This document shows positions 46,132 through 58,072 of a DNA stretch of 64,000 nt, one piece after another. The stretch is from Dichetophora obliterata (taxonomy: Eukaryota; Arthropoda; Insecta; Diptera; Sciomyzidae): NCBI GenBank assembly GCA_963920525.1, contig OY986437.1, positions 117,378,215-117,442,214 of the forward strand. Direction: 5' to 3'. Positions within the stretch are counted from its first letter, which is position 1; every line of letters starts with the position of its first letter. Under the pieces are notes generated by a model. It did not search any database, was not told the origin of the DNA, and was given only the letters and a program-made list of their open reading frames with translations. The translations under genes and the position numbers were made by a program.

Positions 46132-48600
46132 TAATACAAAGATTGCGCCGAAGACAAGAAAATGAGTACAACAAAATTGTCGTTCTGCGCATGTACGTCA
46201 TAATATCAATGCTGTTTTGGAGAGCGTTCACTTTGCATACGATTTCTACACAGAAATGAAAGTTGCATACATTTTAGTTTGTATAATTAAAATAAAAGAA
46301 TTAAGAAGCAATTTATTGGAACGAGAAGAAGGTAAATTTATTAAGTACTCCTTTGCATACATTATTTTTACTGTTATTTTATTGCAGCCAGTAAGCAGCT
46401 TAGTCAAAAAAAAAAATTTGTCTGAGAAACCAACTTCAGTGAGCATTATTTTTCGACTTGGATTTTATAAAAATGTTTAATACGAGTTTAATTGATGTAC
46501 TTTAACCATTCCCAGATATTTTATTTCCATTTATTTTCCTGTGAATTGAAAGGACAAATAAATTATAGTTCCAAGTTTTTAAATAATGAAACAAATTTTG
46601 TTAAGTTAATATATTTTTGTTTTCGTTTGTGCGCGTTTTCTACAATTTCTTGGTTTAATTTTTGTATTTATTGCAAGCATCAGGTTTCTAAAACATATTT
46701 GTTTGCTTTTGTTACCACAATTAGCAGCTGCACACTTCATTTTTTAAATTTTAAGTTAAAAACTCGCAAATATACTTCGATATATACACAATTAAATAAA
46801 ACACAACCGATCGCAGTACGCTTCTCAAAGAAATAAAATATTGTGACGTAGTCAACTGAACATATGGTTGTCAAACTCGATTAGCAGAAGTAACGGACCT
46901 GCGCAAAGCGTAATCTCTTATTCTATCATTCTTGGTTCCGCTGTATAAAAGAAACGTTCCATGTTCGTTTCGACATCGGAACCGTTTAGCAGAAGCCTAC
47001 GTTGCGCATTTTAAAATAGTTATCTAAATAATATCTAAAATAATTTTCAAAAATGCCCAAAAACACAATACTAATTGTTTTTTTTTTAAATTAATCTACT
47101 TAACTCTATAGATATTTATGGATTTCACAGATCTTACAGATATTTATTAACATACATATATACATACTTTTTAAATTTTTCAGAGCTTACGTTCACTTTT
47201 TTTACTAATAACGAGGCAGTTATTATTTTTCTTTGATACGATTGAATTTCAGATCTTAGATTTTTGATACAGTTATTTTATAAGGTCACCGGTATCATTA
47301 TAATCCGTTATTACTTTAAATAACTTACTTATATTACAAACTTTAAAACAATGTTGTTGCACTAAATACAAGTGTTGTAGACTGTCTTAGGTCTGGTTAA
47401 GTACTGGTTTCTTAGCATCTTAAACATTTCGAATGGCTTATCGTTTTAATTTATATGATTGGTTAAAGCTAAAACTCACTCATATATAAAATATACTATG
47501 CATCTGTAATATGTCCTTAAGCTCGTTACGAGTGTTCAGGTAGTCTTTGTGTTTTTATTCTAAGTATAGTCAAAATTTCCCAAGTGTTTTAAATTTTTGT
47601 ACCTAGAATTGTTGTCCTTAATTATATATAATAAGCTGCTTTATCATTTGTAGACCTGTGAGCAAATATGTATTAAGATACATGCATAGGCTAATTAAGG
47701 AGCTCTGAAGCGTTATTCTTAAATGAACTTTTATAATTTTTGAAAAAGGACCATCTTACTTTGGTTCAGGCAACGAGTATATCTTTACTATTATATAAAA
47801 ATGAAACTTTTAAAAAGGTAGCACGTTTGTGGTCGCCAGTAAACGCAAGAACCGCTGAACGGTTTTATGTGAAATTTTCACTATTTGATTCAGACATTTC
47901 CTGCCTAAACAGTAAAATACATCTGAAAATTATGTATGAACATATGAAAGATCTTTCCAATTCCAATAAAAAAGTCTAAAATGACATGCATCTACGATCA
48001 ATGGTTTTGTCATTAAATTGACATTTAATAAAAAATTAAATCATTTTCTTGCAAGCAGGTTGCCTGTTGATTGACTTTAATGCTGTTACTGCTTGCAGCT
48101 TTAGTTTCGTTGTTGTTGCGTGTTTCTTTGTAACTACAACAACAGTTGTGTGTTGGGATGACAAGAGAACAACGTGTGTAGTTTTTATCAGAGATAAAGA
48201 TATGGAAAACTCCGTTGGAGAGGGATAGCACTATGCTCAATTTTACGTTAAATTGGCTCGAATACTAGCACAAAACATTTATATGTGGTCGTAAAATCAA
48301 CGGAAAACAACCCTGGTTTATGGTAGATTTAAGAATTTCACCAGTTACGTTTGAGGTCCGATAACTGTAAAACTGCATATTATTGGAACAAAATGGGTAA
48401 CAAAATGGTATACCACAAAAGACTTCAGAAAAGCAATGAAAATCATCACTGAAAAATCATGGTGAAATTATCTTAGAATAATTACACCATAGGAATACGT
48501 CCAAGCAGTGTTGTCGTTACGAAAAATTTATGGATAATTTTTTAAGCCTTATATATGATTATATGTTTTTATTTGCAAAAATATAAAAAGTAGGCATTTC
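46132..48600. other. AT-rich DNA, no gene recognised
   Basis: A frame at 46256-46480 begins hydrophobic and contains an intron-like GTAAAT...TTGCAG (46332-46387), but neither the spliced nor the unspliced product is convincing. Nothing else identified. Confidence 0.35.
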
Positions 48601-48689
48601 TTTAAATTCGACAAAAATGTTAAGAAAAATTATGTCATTGAGTCATTTTTGGACAGTATTTTTTTATCAAAAAATGCATTAACGCAACC

Positions 48690-48825
48690 TCTTAACAAAG
48701 AACTTTACAATTTTGTCATAAATATATTAAGTCTGCCTCATAGCACAGCTGCTGCTGAATGGATTTTTTCCAATTTAAAGCTTACTATAAACGATAAGAC
48801 TAGTAGATTTTTTGAGAATAGGTAA
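48690..48825 (+). pseudogene. hAT dimerisation-domain relic
   Basis: LNKELYNFVINILSLPHSTA followed by AAEWIFSNLKLTINDKTSRF: the LPxSTAAxExxFS..K pattern of hAT C-termini. Short, isolated, no upstream catalytic region recognised. Confidence 0.6.
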
Positions 48826-48964
48826 AGTATATTGTTTTGCAAAATACATAAAACGAATAACTTTTAAATTTAATATAAATAAAGGGCAATAGCTACCCAT
48901 TTTATTTATATTACATTAAACTGAATAAGCTTTTAAATTACTTTTTTTATGTATTTATATATTA

Positions 48965-49930
48965 TTTTGTATCATAGCTGTTAAATAATTACTACTAATC
49001 GTATTCATTAGCAATTCGATTATTTTTTTAAAAATATGAAATTATTGATTAAGTACAATACTTTTATGTTTGTAATCGTAATATAATAATAACAATCAGA
49101 AAATAATTACGATTACTTCAGATGACGAAAATAATCAAAACTAATTAAAAGTAATCAAGAAAAATAATCCGACTAATTTTAGAAATTATGCCTAATTCTT
49201 TTTGATTATTTAAAAAATTTCAGTCTAAAATACTAAAAATGTTGTTAAATTTTTTTGATAAACAAACATAGATATGTTTAATTATTAAACAAAGATTGTC
49301 AAAAAAATGCATTATAACATTTGCTCTGTTAATTTTGTCAAGCACTTTATTTCTTCTTTCTTGTTTTTTGAAAATCTTTTTTAATGATTGTATACATATA
49401 TTTTTATTAATGAATAATATTTTACAAGTAGTACTTTATTGAGTCTTTAATTAATCGATATAGCATAAGCATTAGCACCGGCAACAAAAAGGAACCATGA
49501 ACCCAAAGTTCATACTGTGGCTCCCGACACTTTTGTTAATAAAACTTATTAAGTTTTCGTATAACTGTTATTCGTATAACTGTGTTAACTGAAAAAGCCG
49601 TATCAGTGTATGGGCGATTTCAGTTAAAAATGACTGGTTGCACTTCACAACCTCACCGTTGAAACGATGCGAGTCGACCTCAAACAGCATCAAAAATAAT
49701 TTCTAAAAGTAGTTGGACTATTTTTTCTTAAATAATTTTTATTCTTTTTGATTATTTTCGTAATTCCAAGTAGTCATAATTATTTTTTGATTATTTGTAA
49801 TCGTTATCAATTACTTATCAAAAACATCTCCCTCAAGGATTATATAATGATTACAATTATTTTTAAAATATAATAATACAATCTAATTGTTTTTTAATCG
49901 TAATCGCAATTTAACAGCTATGTTTTGTAT
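48965..49930. mobile_element. hAT-type element, 950 bp, perfect 8 bp duplication
   Basis: Element 48973-49922 starts CATAGCTGTTAAATAATTAC and ends AATTTAACAGCTATG. TTTTGTAT on both sides (48965-48972, 49923-49930). Dense subterminal TAATCGTAAT/GATTACxx repeats on both ends. No transposase. Confidence 0.8.
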
Positions 49931-49984
49931 ATTGTTTTTTGTATAAAAATCAAACCTTTAAAATTAATGTAAAAAACATAATGA

Positions 49985-50290
49985 AGGAGGAGGCTTAGAA
50001 GGAATGATAAATAAGAAAAAAACAATAGGATCAGCTCATACATTAAACCTCCTCCTAACGGTCATCGATTTTTTGATATTAACTATAATAAACATTGTTA
50101 CATTTTGTGTTTTTTGTATCGGGAAACCTTGAAGGATGTCAGATAGAGAATAGGTGAGTTGAAAAGAAGTGTTAAAGGGGAAAAATAATAGGAACACCTC
50201 ATATATTTAATCCCCCTAGGGGTTATAGATTTTTTGATATGAACTATAAAAGGTTTTGTTTTTATATTTTGTGTTTATTTGATGCATTTT
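49985..50290. repeat. Two diverged tandem copies of about 150 bp
   Basis: AATAGGA(T/A)CA(G/C)CTCATA, GATTTTTTGATAT and ACATTTTGTGTTT-like phrases recur at 50030-50110 and 50190-50272. Unit about 165 bp. Confidence 0.5.
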
Positions 50291-51300
50291 TTCACGTTAT
50301 CTCGTAAATATCAAATCACGGACATGTATCTCATATTTTAGTCATTACCAAACATTTATATCAGTATAACCAATTGAAGCACCAACAAATGACAGTGTAA
50401 ATATTAAATAAACAGAATTTTTGTATGCAAATTTTTATTGTACTTTTTTTTGAGATGTTCTCTTTCTCTCTGTTTTTTTTTACAAAAATCTCTCATATTT
50501 TTAATTATAAGAAGCAACCAATGATGTATTTTTTTTTGAAAATTTGAGGAAACTAAACAATTTTATTAATTTTGTTATACAACTGTTGTTTTAATCAAGA
50601 TACATAAATTTTTTTTGAGGAATATATGAGTCCTTGGAACATGTTAAAGTCCCAAATGTACTATATTTTATTGACGAAACTACATTACACATTAATAAAC
50701 AAATTTTTAATGTAAATATGTATCACGACATTAAGGCAACCCTGCTCACTTAACACAAATCACCTTGAGAATGTTCTGCATATTTTTGTACGGAATTTAA
50801 TTATTCTAGCATTAATATATACCAAAATTAAGCATATTAAATTAAATGCCGCGTCCACTTTTGCAATAGTATAGGAACATAACTAACTCATCTCTTAAAC
50901 AACTTTTATAAACCTAGCTTTCACCCTGTTGATTAATCCTGACTACATTTTGATATATCTTAAAAAATATCTTTCTCCTCATTAAACGAACAAAACTTCA
51001 GCAACCAATTGTAAAAGCAATGCAAATATTTCTTTCTCTTTTCAGATAAGTTAAATACAAAAATCCCTTTTTTTAAAAATTCCCCTTAAAATTAAAGAAA
51101 TGAAACACCTTTCAAACACATTTTGAGAGTTGAGCGCAATTTAAGCTCAAAAGTGAAAAATCAGTTCTGTATTTTAAGAAATTATAGTGATTAAAAATTA
51201 CCAAATTGGATAAGCTGCTTTGTGAGCATTGAGAAGAGATTCTGTTTTCGACGTTAACCATGTCTTTAATTTGCTTTGCTTTCAATTGAAATAAAAAATA
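50291..51300. other. AT-rich DNA, no gene recognised
   Basis: No coding frame or repeat border seen. Confidence 0.35.
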
Positions 51301-51339
51301 AATAAAAATAATTAAATACAAAAGAAATTACGGGTTCTT

Positions 51340-52070
51340 CATTTGACTCTTTTTTTGATGAGTTTGTTTCTTTTTAAGCTTCATGCTACATTTAAATGAG
51401 GTGATTATAGTTTTTTTTGAGTAAACTCAAAATTTTAAAATTCTTAATGCACGTCCGCTAACCTTAAAACAACTCAAAACGGAGTCAGTATGAGTTCTCA
51501 AACAAATCCACATTTCGAAGTAAAGTGAACACACAAACGGAGTTAAATATAGTTTTACAGCTTTGGCAAAAAACCATGCACGAAAAGAGTTAAATTGACT
51601 CCGAATATGAAAATTTAAGGAAACTAAACCATTTTATTAATTTTGGTGTTTTTTTGGGTGTAGGTGCTCGGATTTTAATTGAAATTTATTTGAATTTTAT
51701 TTGAATTGAAAAATAAATAAAATTAAAAACATAAACGAAATAACGAGTTCTTAACATTTAAACTGACTCTTTTGTGGGTTGGTTTGTATTTTTTTTAAGC
51801 TTAATGCTACATTTGAATAAGTTGGTTCAAGTTTTTTGTTTGAGTAAAATTCAAATTTAGAAGTTCTTAACACAAGACCGTAAAGCATAATATAACTCAA
51901 AATGGAGTCAGCACGACTTCTCAAAAAAACTAAATTTTTGGAGTAATTTTAATGCATAAGCAGAGTTAATTAAAGTTTTTATCGCTTTGACAAAATACCA
52001 TACACGAAAAGAGTTAAATTGAAACCGAATATGGCTTTATTTACTCCGTTTTTTTTTGGGTGTGTGATAC
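51340..52070. repeat. Direct repeats of about 300 bp, about 415 bp apart
   Basis: 51345-51625 and 51765-52045 share GACTCTTTT, TTTTAAGCTT(C/A)ATGCTACATTT, AAAACTCAAAA(C/T)GGAGTCAG and ACGAAAAGAGTTAAATTGA in order. The second unit ends with ACTCCGTTTTTTTTTGGGTG. Possibly the long terminal parts of one element. Confidence 0.6.
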
Positions 52071-52429
52071 ATTATGAATTCAGAAAATCACGAATTGCAT
52101 TTGAAAAATTTACCAAACATCAATCCGCGATATCCTGAGGCTGTATTGAGAAATGAGACGATTTAAACGTGCTTACAGCCATATTTTCGTGCTTACATGG
52201 CAATATTTTGATAATGTAACACAATTTTTCTTTAGCGATAATTAGATAAATATATATGCTTTACAGCCGATCAAATGCATAAAAAAAGGTTTCTTGTGCT
52301 AAATATAAATTTTTTAGGAAAAGACGTTTTGAAATCTTCCAAGGCATTGAAAAATCATTTTAACATTGGAATATACATTCTAAAACCTGGGAAATATTCT
52401 ACTAAATACTGAACAATAATTTTAAAAAC

Positions 52430-52435
52430 TTTATT
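52430..52435 (-). terminator. Candidate polyadenylation signal AATAAA
   Basis: AATAAA on the minus strand, 77 bases after the stop codon of the small secreted-protein gene. The position is right for a short 3' UTR, but the hexamer is common in this AT-rich DNA. Confidence 0.35.
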
Positions 52436-52511
52436 TAATAGAGTCATTTGTTTGTTTAAACATATAATTCAATAAAAAAATTGTTTACCAATTCAAAAAT
52501 GCATAGCACCG

Positions 52512-52989
52512 TTAGCCATTTTGTCGACGTTGTGCATTTTTTACTTGTTTTGCATATGCGAGGCGATACTGAAATACCGGACGGAATACATTTATTTCAG
52601 CCAGTTCCATATCGTAATCCTCGTCCACTGGTGCATTGGCATTAATAGCGTCTGAATTTATTTTTGAAACTTGATATTTCTCATTTTCCTGCAGATTTGT
52701 TTCGGCGTTTATAATTAGTTGATCAGTTTTCATCGTAGCAGATCCACTTTCTTTCGCTAGAGCTGGAAGATTTGAATAAAGATTTAGTTTTAAGCTTTGG
52801 AGCAGATTTGTTTCTTCAGTTCTTTGGTTGATGGATGAACTTTCTGTTATAATAATTTTGATGGGAAGGCAACAAAACGTCAAACACCAAATAATAGTAC
52901 TGAACTGTTGAAGTTTATGGAAAAAGTAAAGTGAAATTTCAGTTTTTGCTTAGTTTTATTTATTGTTTTAAAGAATAACTTACAACCAT
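52512..52989 (-). CDS. Putative small secreted protein, two exons, family unknown
   Basis: Modelled as ATG GTT at 52989-52984, a 79 nt intron (donor GTAAGT, acceptor TTCAACAG), then exon 2 at 52904-52512 ending in TAG; 132 residues. Joined across the splice, the N-terminus is MVFSTIIWCLTFCCLPIK, a hydrophobic run typical of a signal peptide. The rest is polar (Ser, Asn, Glu, Gln), with an acidic stretch DEDYDMELAE at about 100-110, then FRPVFQYRLAYAKQVKNAQR and a final RQNG. The exon 2 frame has no ATG before the hydrophobic run, so the tiny first exon supplies the start. A TATA-like element lies upstream and AATAAA (read on the minus strand) at 52435-52430 downstream. The acidic pro-like segment before a basic C-terminus would suit a processed peptide, but I see no dibasic cleavage pattern I can name. 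I do not recognise the family. Confidence 0.55.
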
Positions 52990-53117
52990 GACCCAGACCT
53001 TGGGTAGCCTCTCACAAAATTCTGATTCACAAATAATATTAGAAATGTTTTGCTGGTTAGTTAATTGCTCACTTCGTTGTTTCTCATTGAATTAAAATGT
53101 AAAATATTAAGCATTTT

Positions 53118-53135
53118 CTTTTATATGAAAATGCT
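53118..53135 (-). promoter_or_regulatory. Candidate TATA box of the small secreted-protein gene
   Basis: Read on the minus strand, CATATAAAAGAAAATGC lies about 140 bases before the modelled ATG at 52989. An Inr-like TTCAATGAG follows about 30 bases downstream of it, giving a 5' leader of roughly 100 nt. AT-rich surroundings make chance TATA matches likely; spacing and the gene model are the only support. Confidence 0.35.
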
Positions 53136-53701
53136 TCGCTGTTGTTGATTTTGTTACGCACTTTTTTTATTAGCTAGCAAAATTAGCTGATTGGTGTGAA
53201 TAAGACTAAAATAGATTCATGTTGTTTGATACCACTAAACAAAAAAACGAAGTCGGATTCGTTTCGAATGGACTTTTTTTATGAAATAAAACAATAGAAG
53301 AAGAAAATTTTTTGTAAGCACGCTCACGAAACTTAGATGGAAGGTTATTTTAATATCTTATATCATATCTTATATCATAATCTGATTGTGTAATTGCATT
53401 TAAGGGAGGTTTTAGGCAAACTTTTTTTTTAAAATTGGTTTTTTTTCAAAAATGATTATTGTTGTACAAGTAGTCAAGAATGTGTAAAAAAAATTTAAAA
53501 TCAATCCTGCTTATAATACAGATTCTACAGCACTTGAAACCAAGTGGGCCAGAGCAACTTTAACTAACCAGAGTAACTTGAAACGCGTTTTTCTCGAAAC
53601 GCACTGGATGTCAAAACGGTCCACACCACTGCACACAAGCTAATCGACCGATTTTAATTATTTTTCTTTTAATCTGTTTGTATTGCAATTCTATAAATCT
53701 T

Positions 53702-53953
53702 TTAACAAAATAAGCGCCTTTGGAAAATTTTTCTAGTTCTTTCAGGCAACAATGGGATAAAAAAACGTACATTTTTTAACTTTGTTTCCACGCTTAATAA
53801 TTTTCCATATTTTTTATTCCATTTTGGTAAACGATCTGCATTCAAGATTCTGTTATCAAATGCATTTTTGTTTTTTCTTTTCAGACGATCTGGAGCCGAT
53901 CTGTGGTGTGGTCTGATTTTAACCTTTTTTAAGCACACCAATTTCAGCGCCAT
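53702..53953 (-). CDS. Hypothetical basic 83-residue frame, doubtful
   Basis: ATG at 53953 with A at -3 (TAAAGATGGCG), reading MALKLVCLKKVKIRPHHRSA and then a Lys/Arg/Asn-rich chain ending QRRLFC. No domain recognised, no signal peptide. A GGTTAA donor-like site early in the frame may mean splicing. It could be part of an old transposon. Confidence 0.15.
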   Translation of the reverse strand: MALKLVCLKKVKIRPHHRSAPDRLKRKNKNAFDNRILNADRLPKWNKKYGKLLSVETKLKNVRFFIPLLPERTRKIFQRRLFC

Positions 53954-54019
53954 CTTTATATATGGGCATTTCCAAACTGGCGTTACGGTCGATTTGTACG
54001 AAAAAATATTAAAAAAAAG

Positions 54020-54680
54020 AATGAAAATGTCAAATTTTTAAAAAGGCTTTTTTATATTTTCGTAGTAATTAAGTAGCACTATATTAATTTTGACTTTGAT
54101 TACAAAATTTGCAAAACTCTCTGAATTGGGCAAGACTTTTTATATACAACCTTTTTTAGAAGGGTTTAAAATAACATAAGTTTATTTTCCAAGTGACTAC
54201 GTTTAAAAATCTTCTCTGGTTTTTTTTAATATGCTTTTTGATTTGGCGTTACGTTACTTAAATTTCCATTGTAGTGTAATTGGGTATTGAAGTAATTAGG
54301 TAATTAATTAATTAGGTAATTAAGAAATTATGTTATATAATAATTAAAAAACTAATTTTATATATGTAGTTTTCTTTATTTGCCTAAACCATTTTTACAT
54401 TATATTTAGCCAATGCTATCCATTTTTACCAAAACAAAAATTTTACTAAATATGTAGTGAATATTTACTCATCATGGTCAAGGTATTTATATCTATACTT
54501 CTATATCTGTATCTATACTCTTTTGGCGTATTGTGTTTGACCATACGGGCGTTCTGCCTGCCCGCAGCAAGCAGCACGGACAACAGCATATGCTGGATGA
54601 ATTCGGGGGTAAAAGGAACGAGGGGCATGCACAAATAGAATGGGAAAGAGCGTAAGAAAAAGCGCCATTTATATCGTAAT
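54020..54680. other. AT-rich DNA, no gene recognised
   Basis: Contains a short AATTAGGTAATTAAT run (54290-54325) and ATCTATACT-type simple sequence (54488-54525). Confidence 0.35.
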
Positions 54681-55020
54681 CAGTGTTGCCAGAAAAATGT
54701 TGAGCCTGTAGCTAAAATTGCTAACAAAAGTAGCTAAAAGAGAATTTTTTGTAAGCTAAAAAAAGAAAATAGTTAAAAGCAAACACAACTGCTATATTTA
54801 ATCAGTTTATCAGATTAATCAGTTTATCAATCATATTGTTTGATTTGTAAATGCAATGTATTGCTGCATAAACAATTATTAAAAAATATTGACCTTTGTT
54901 AATAAATGAAAGAAGTAGTTAAAAATAGCTAAGCTCTAAAAGAAAAAAGCTTGAAAAAGAGCTAAAACACAATTTTTGAAAAAATAAGCTGAATCTAGCT
55001 GAATCTAACTGGCAGCACTG
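54681..55020. mobile_element. hAT-type MITE, 340 bp
   Basis: Ends CAGTGTTGCCAG and, complemented, CAGTGCTGCCAG. Flanks ATCGTAAT and ATGGTGAG match at 5 of 8. Subterminal AGCTAAAA repeats on both sides. Confidence 0.65.
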
Positions 55021-55080
55021 ATGGTGAGTGTGAGAGTCTGCTTTACGAAAGTCATAATATAGCTCATAAATGTTTACAGG

Positions 55081-57007
55081 GCTACCACCAGTGTGACCAG
55101 AGTGGAATATTATATTCCACTTTGGCATATTTTACCTTCCGGAAGCATATTTTTTTTTATAAAAATATGCAGCATAAAAAGTGGAATATTTTGCGTATTC
55201 CTATATTTTTTAAAATTAACAAAAATTGCAATAAAAAATGTCTATTTGAATACTAAGTGGTTATTTTTGGCTATCGACATTTTATATTTTTTCATCTCTG
55301 AACCACCTTGTGAAACGCAATATAAGGAATTCGTTTTGTGGTTAACTTCTTCATTGTCAATTTTATTGCAATTCATTTAATAACTTCCCGCAGCTTAAAA
55401 AGTGAAGTAAATTTGCTTATATGTTTGTTTGGTTGGATTTTTTATGGATTATGTTACAGCAGTAAGTAATATACTTAAGACAACATAAGGGGTATTCACA
55501 ATGTGTTGTATTTCCCTTTGTATTGTGTATTTTTGATAAATTCGATATTTGTAGTAAATTTTGTAATATAACAAAAACAAAATGCACAGTTTTCAAAATA
55601 CAACCCTGTGGAAAAAATGCAACGATGGAACACTATTGTATTCTGTGTAAATTTCGTTGCGTATTAGATCAGATGATTGTGCAAGCATTTCTACTCAGCA
55701 TATAGCAAGCTACCGGCTACGCTGTGAGTTTATTTAATAAAAATTAGTATAATTTATTTTTTTATTTCAATTTTTGTATGATTTCCTTTAGTTAAATGAT
55801 GTTTTAAATTAATTTTTCCAAACAGAAGTTCATACCAAAATCAGCTGATTTTAAAAATACAATATGTACTTTACTGAAGGTTCGTTCACAAAGTTGTAAG
55901 TATTGTAAATTTTGCAAAAATTTATCACAAATGCACCACATCGTGAATATTGCAAACAATATTTATTTCTTTTAGCTATTTTTAAAAGTGGATTCAAAGC
56001 AACAAAGCAGAAAAAAAGTTATTGATCAAAGATGGGAATCTGAAGAAGATTTATCAAAATTGTTGCTTTCCTTGCATAGTTTACCATTTAGCAATGCTGA
56101 GGTTGAGAAAATTTTTAGTTATATGAATCTTATTAAAACGAAAATTCCAAATAGAATGCAAGAAAAACTCTTAAATAATTTGTTGAATGTAAAAACATGG
56201 CTACATGTTTGAAAAAAGTGTTGTAATACCTATTAGATACCAGATAGCTTAAAAAAATTTAGAAATGCGAACTTCTATGATAATAATACAAGCAACAATT
56301 TAAGTATTGATCTCGAAGATGGGCCTGAATTTTAATTTTGTATATTGTATATCGTTACTTAATATTCAAAAACCATAAAAACGTTAATAATTTTTTACAG
56401 GAGAAGCCAAAAACGTTTTAAAATAGCACATATAGTAGATTGTAAAGTGATAATTTCATCATAATTTCGTTTATTAAGTAGTAATTTTTAGGTAATTTTT
56501 AGTAATTTGTCCAAAAAACGGCTTTTAAATCTAAAATATGTCTCATTTAAAAACGTTTTTGGCTTCTCCTACAAAAAATTTAAAATGTTGTTGGGGTTTT
56601 TATATTTTAGGTGACAATATGTAAAACACCTATGTGTTTCTGACTTAAAAATGAAGTTTTCTCTGTGAGAAAAGTATTTGACTATTTTTAAGAGAATATA
56701 ATTCTTGAAAAGACTTTTGTAAATTAAAAATCAACTGATATATGCTTTGTTTACGTGTTATTAATATAATTTATTTAATATTAACTTATGTTTTATAAAT
56801 TTAAGTGTGATAGTAATCAAGTATATTTTTTTAAACTTGCTTCTGTGTTTCTTTTATATGCATATTTAGTGTTATTTAGATATATATCTTTGAGATTGAA
56901 AGTGGAATATTTTTGTGGAATATAAAAATTGAAAGTGGAATATTTAGCATATTTTTTTTTAACAAAAAGCATATTTTTTACAAAATCTTCTGGACACTGG
57001 TTACCAC
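55081..57007 (+). mobile_element. hAT-like element, 1911 bp, with dimerisation domain
   Basis: Element 55089-56999 starts CAGTGTGACCAG and ends CTGGACACTG. Duplication GCTACCAC (55081-55088) and GTTACCAC (57000-57007), 7 of 8. Repeated GTGGAATAT and AGCATATTTTT phrases near both ends. Encodes a hAT C-terminus at 55988-56212. Confidence 0.85.
55988..56212 (+). pseudogene. hAT transposase C-terminal dimerisation domain
   Basis: Frame of 74 residues containing LLSLHSLPFSNAEVEKIFSY, MNLIKTKIPNRMQEKLLNNL and LNVKTWLHV, the hAT dimerisation pattern (LPxSNAxVExxFS). The sequence before it suggests an intron (TTTTAGCTATTTTTAAAAG), but no catalytic core was found upstream within the element, so the transposase is incomplete. 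Confidence 0.75.
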
Positions 57008-57644
57008 ATGAAACAAAGATATACAGTTAGCATACTCCGTGCGCAAAAAATTAAATCTTCTGCGCACTACGTCACTCGAGCTTGTCAGCTGTAACACATG
57101 GTGCATACATACAAAAGAAAATGTGAAAAAGCAAAAAGTAAACACAAGCAGCACAATTGCAAGCATTTAAGAAATATTGCATTAATTTAGGCCATTAACT
57201 TTTTTAATTCGGGCCATAAAATAAATTTACAACTTTTTCAACAAACGAAACAATAAACGGAATAACAACAAAATGAATACAAAGAAGCAATCAAAGTGCT
57301 GTCAAACACATCAAGTAACGTAGCTATTTTTTTTTTCTGGGGGAACAAATGCGAGAAAACACCCCTATTATATATGCATTTCTTTTCAATAATAAAACTG
57401 AAAAATATATTTGCTTAAATTTATTTATAAATATATTTATAATGTTATTAATTTTATTTTAATAAACCAAGTTTCAATAAGAAAATATCGATATTTCTTC
57501 ATCGCTATAAAAAAATTATCCCCTTTAAATATATTGTGACTACGTTTTTATTTAGCCACTTTGACAAGCTCGAACTATGCCACAACAAAGATGGCGGACA
57601 TGCGCAATACTTTATCTGTAATTCTTTTTATCACGGGGCTACCA
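57007..57644. mobile_element. Mutator-like element, about 629 bp
   Basis: Element 57007-57635 with ends CATGAAACAAAGATATACAG and, complemented, CGTGATAAAAAGAATTACAG. Shares GATGGCGGACATGCGCAATA with the 21774-22262 copy (complement). GGGCTACCA follows at 57636-57644 and also sits at 55079-55087, before the hAT element. Confidence 0.75.
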
Positions 57645-57815
57645 CATTTTTATTATTAAATACTTTATAAATTAAATCTTTTAAAAGTTCTTAAAATATC
57701 TTATAACTGACAGCTAGTGTGTAAAATCAAATTGAGCTATATAACATTGTGGTTTTAAAAATGCTTTTAATTCAATGTGGCGCATTATTTATCCCAAGCT
57801 GATATCAGAGTTTTT

Positions 57816-57890
57816 TTTTTATTTAAAGTTACTCCGAAAGCTAGGCTTCCCTAGCATAAGAAGAATCCTCACTGAAGAGGAAATATCAGA
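57816..57890. repeat. Inverted copy of the 39648-39712 repeat
   Basis: Reads GTTACTCCGAAAGCTAGGCT and AATCCTCACTGAAGAGGAAAT, the complement of the 39.65 kb copy with a few changes. Confidence 0.6.
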
Positions 57891-58072
57891 GTTTTGACTT
57901 CTCAAACTTCAGTATATTTTGAACCGTTCAAATTTTGAGTTTAAAGGCTCAAACATAATAAGCTCGAGCTGGCTGTAGCTAATGTTAAAAATCAACGAAA
58001 AGCTAGCTCAAGTTCTGCCAAACACTCAATTTGACCAAAATGACATGATCGAGCTCGTCTTTAAGGGCCAGT

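Noticed and set aside
46256..46480. Small secreted peptide gene with a 56 nt intron
   Set aside because: Splice-like sites exist, but the spliced product ends soon in a Lys-rich tail and the unspliced one has no domain; codon use is like noncoding DNA here.
48025..48240. Minus-strand 71-residue frame with Cys and Asn runs
   Set aside because: Low-complexity CAA/AAC repeats explain it; no start context, partner exon or domain.
53405..53416. NF-kappaB (Relish-type) site upstream of the secreted-protein gene
   Set aside because: GGGAGGTTTT only partly fits the consensus and one match in AT-rich DNA has little weight.
56978..57166. Minus-strand 62-residue frame resembling a plus-strand frame at 22076-22327
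   Set aside because: The similarity comes from both lying in copies of the same Mutator-like MITE; the frames are not conserved as protein.
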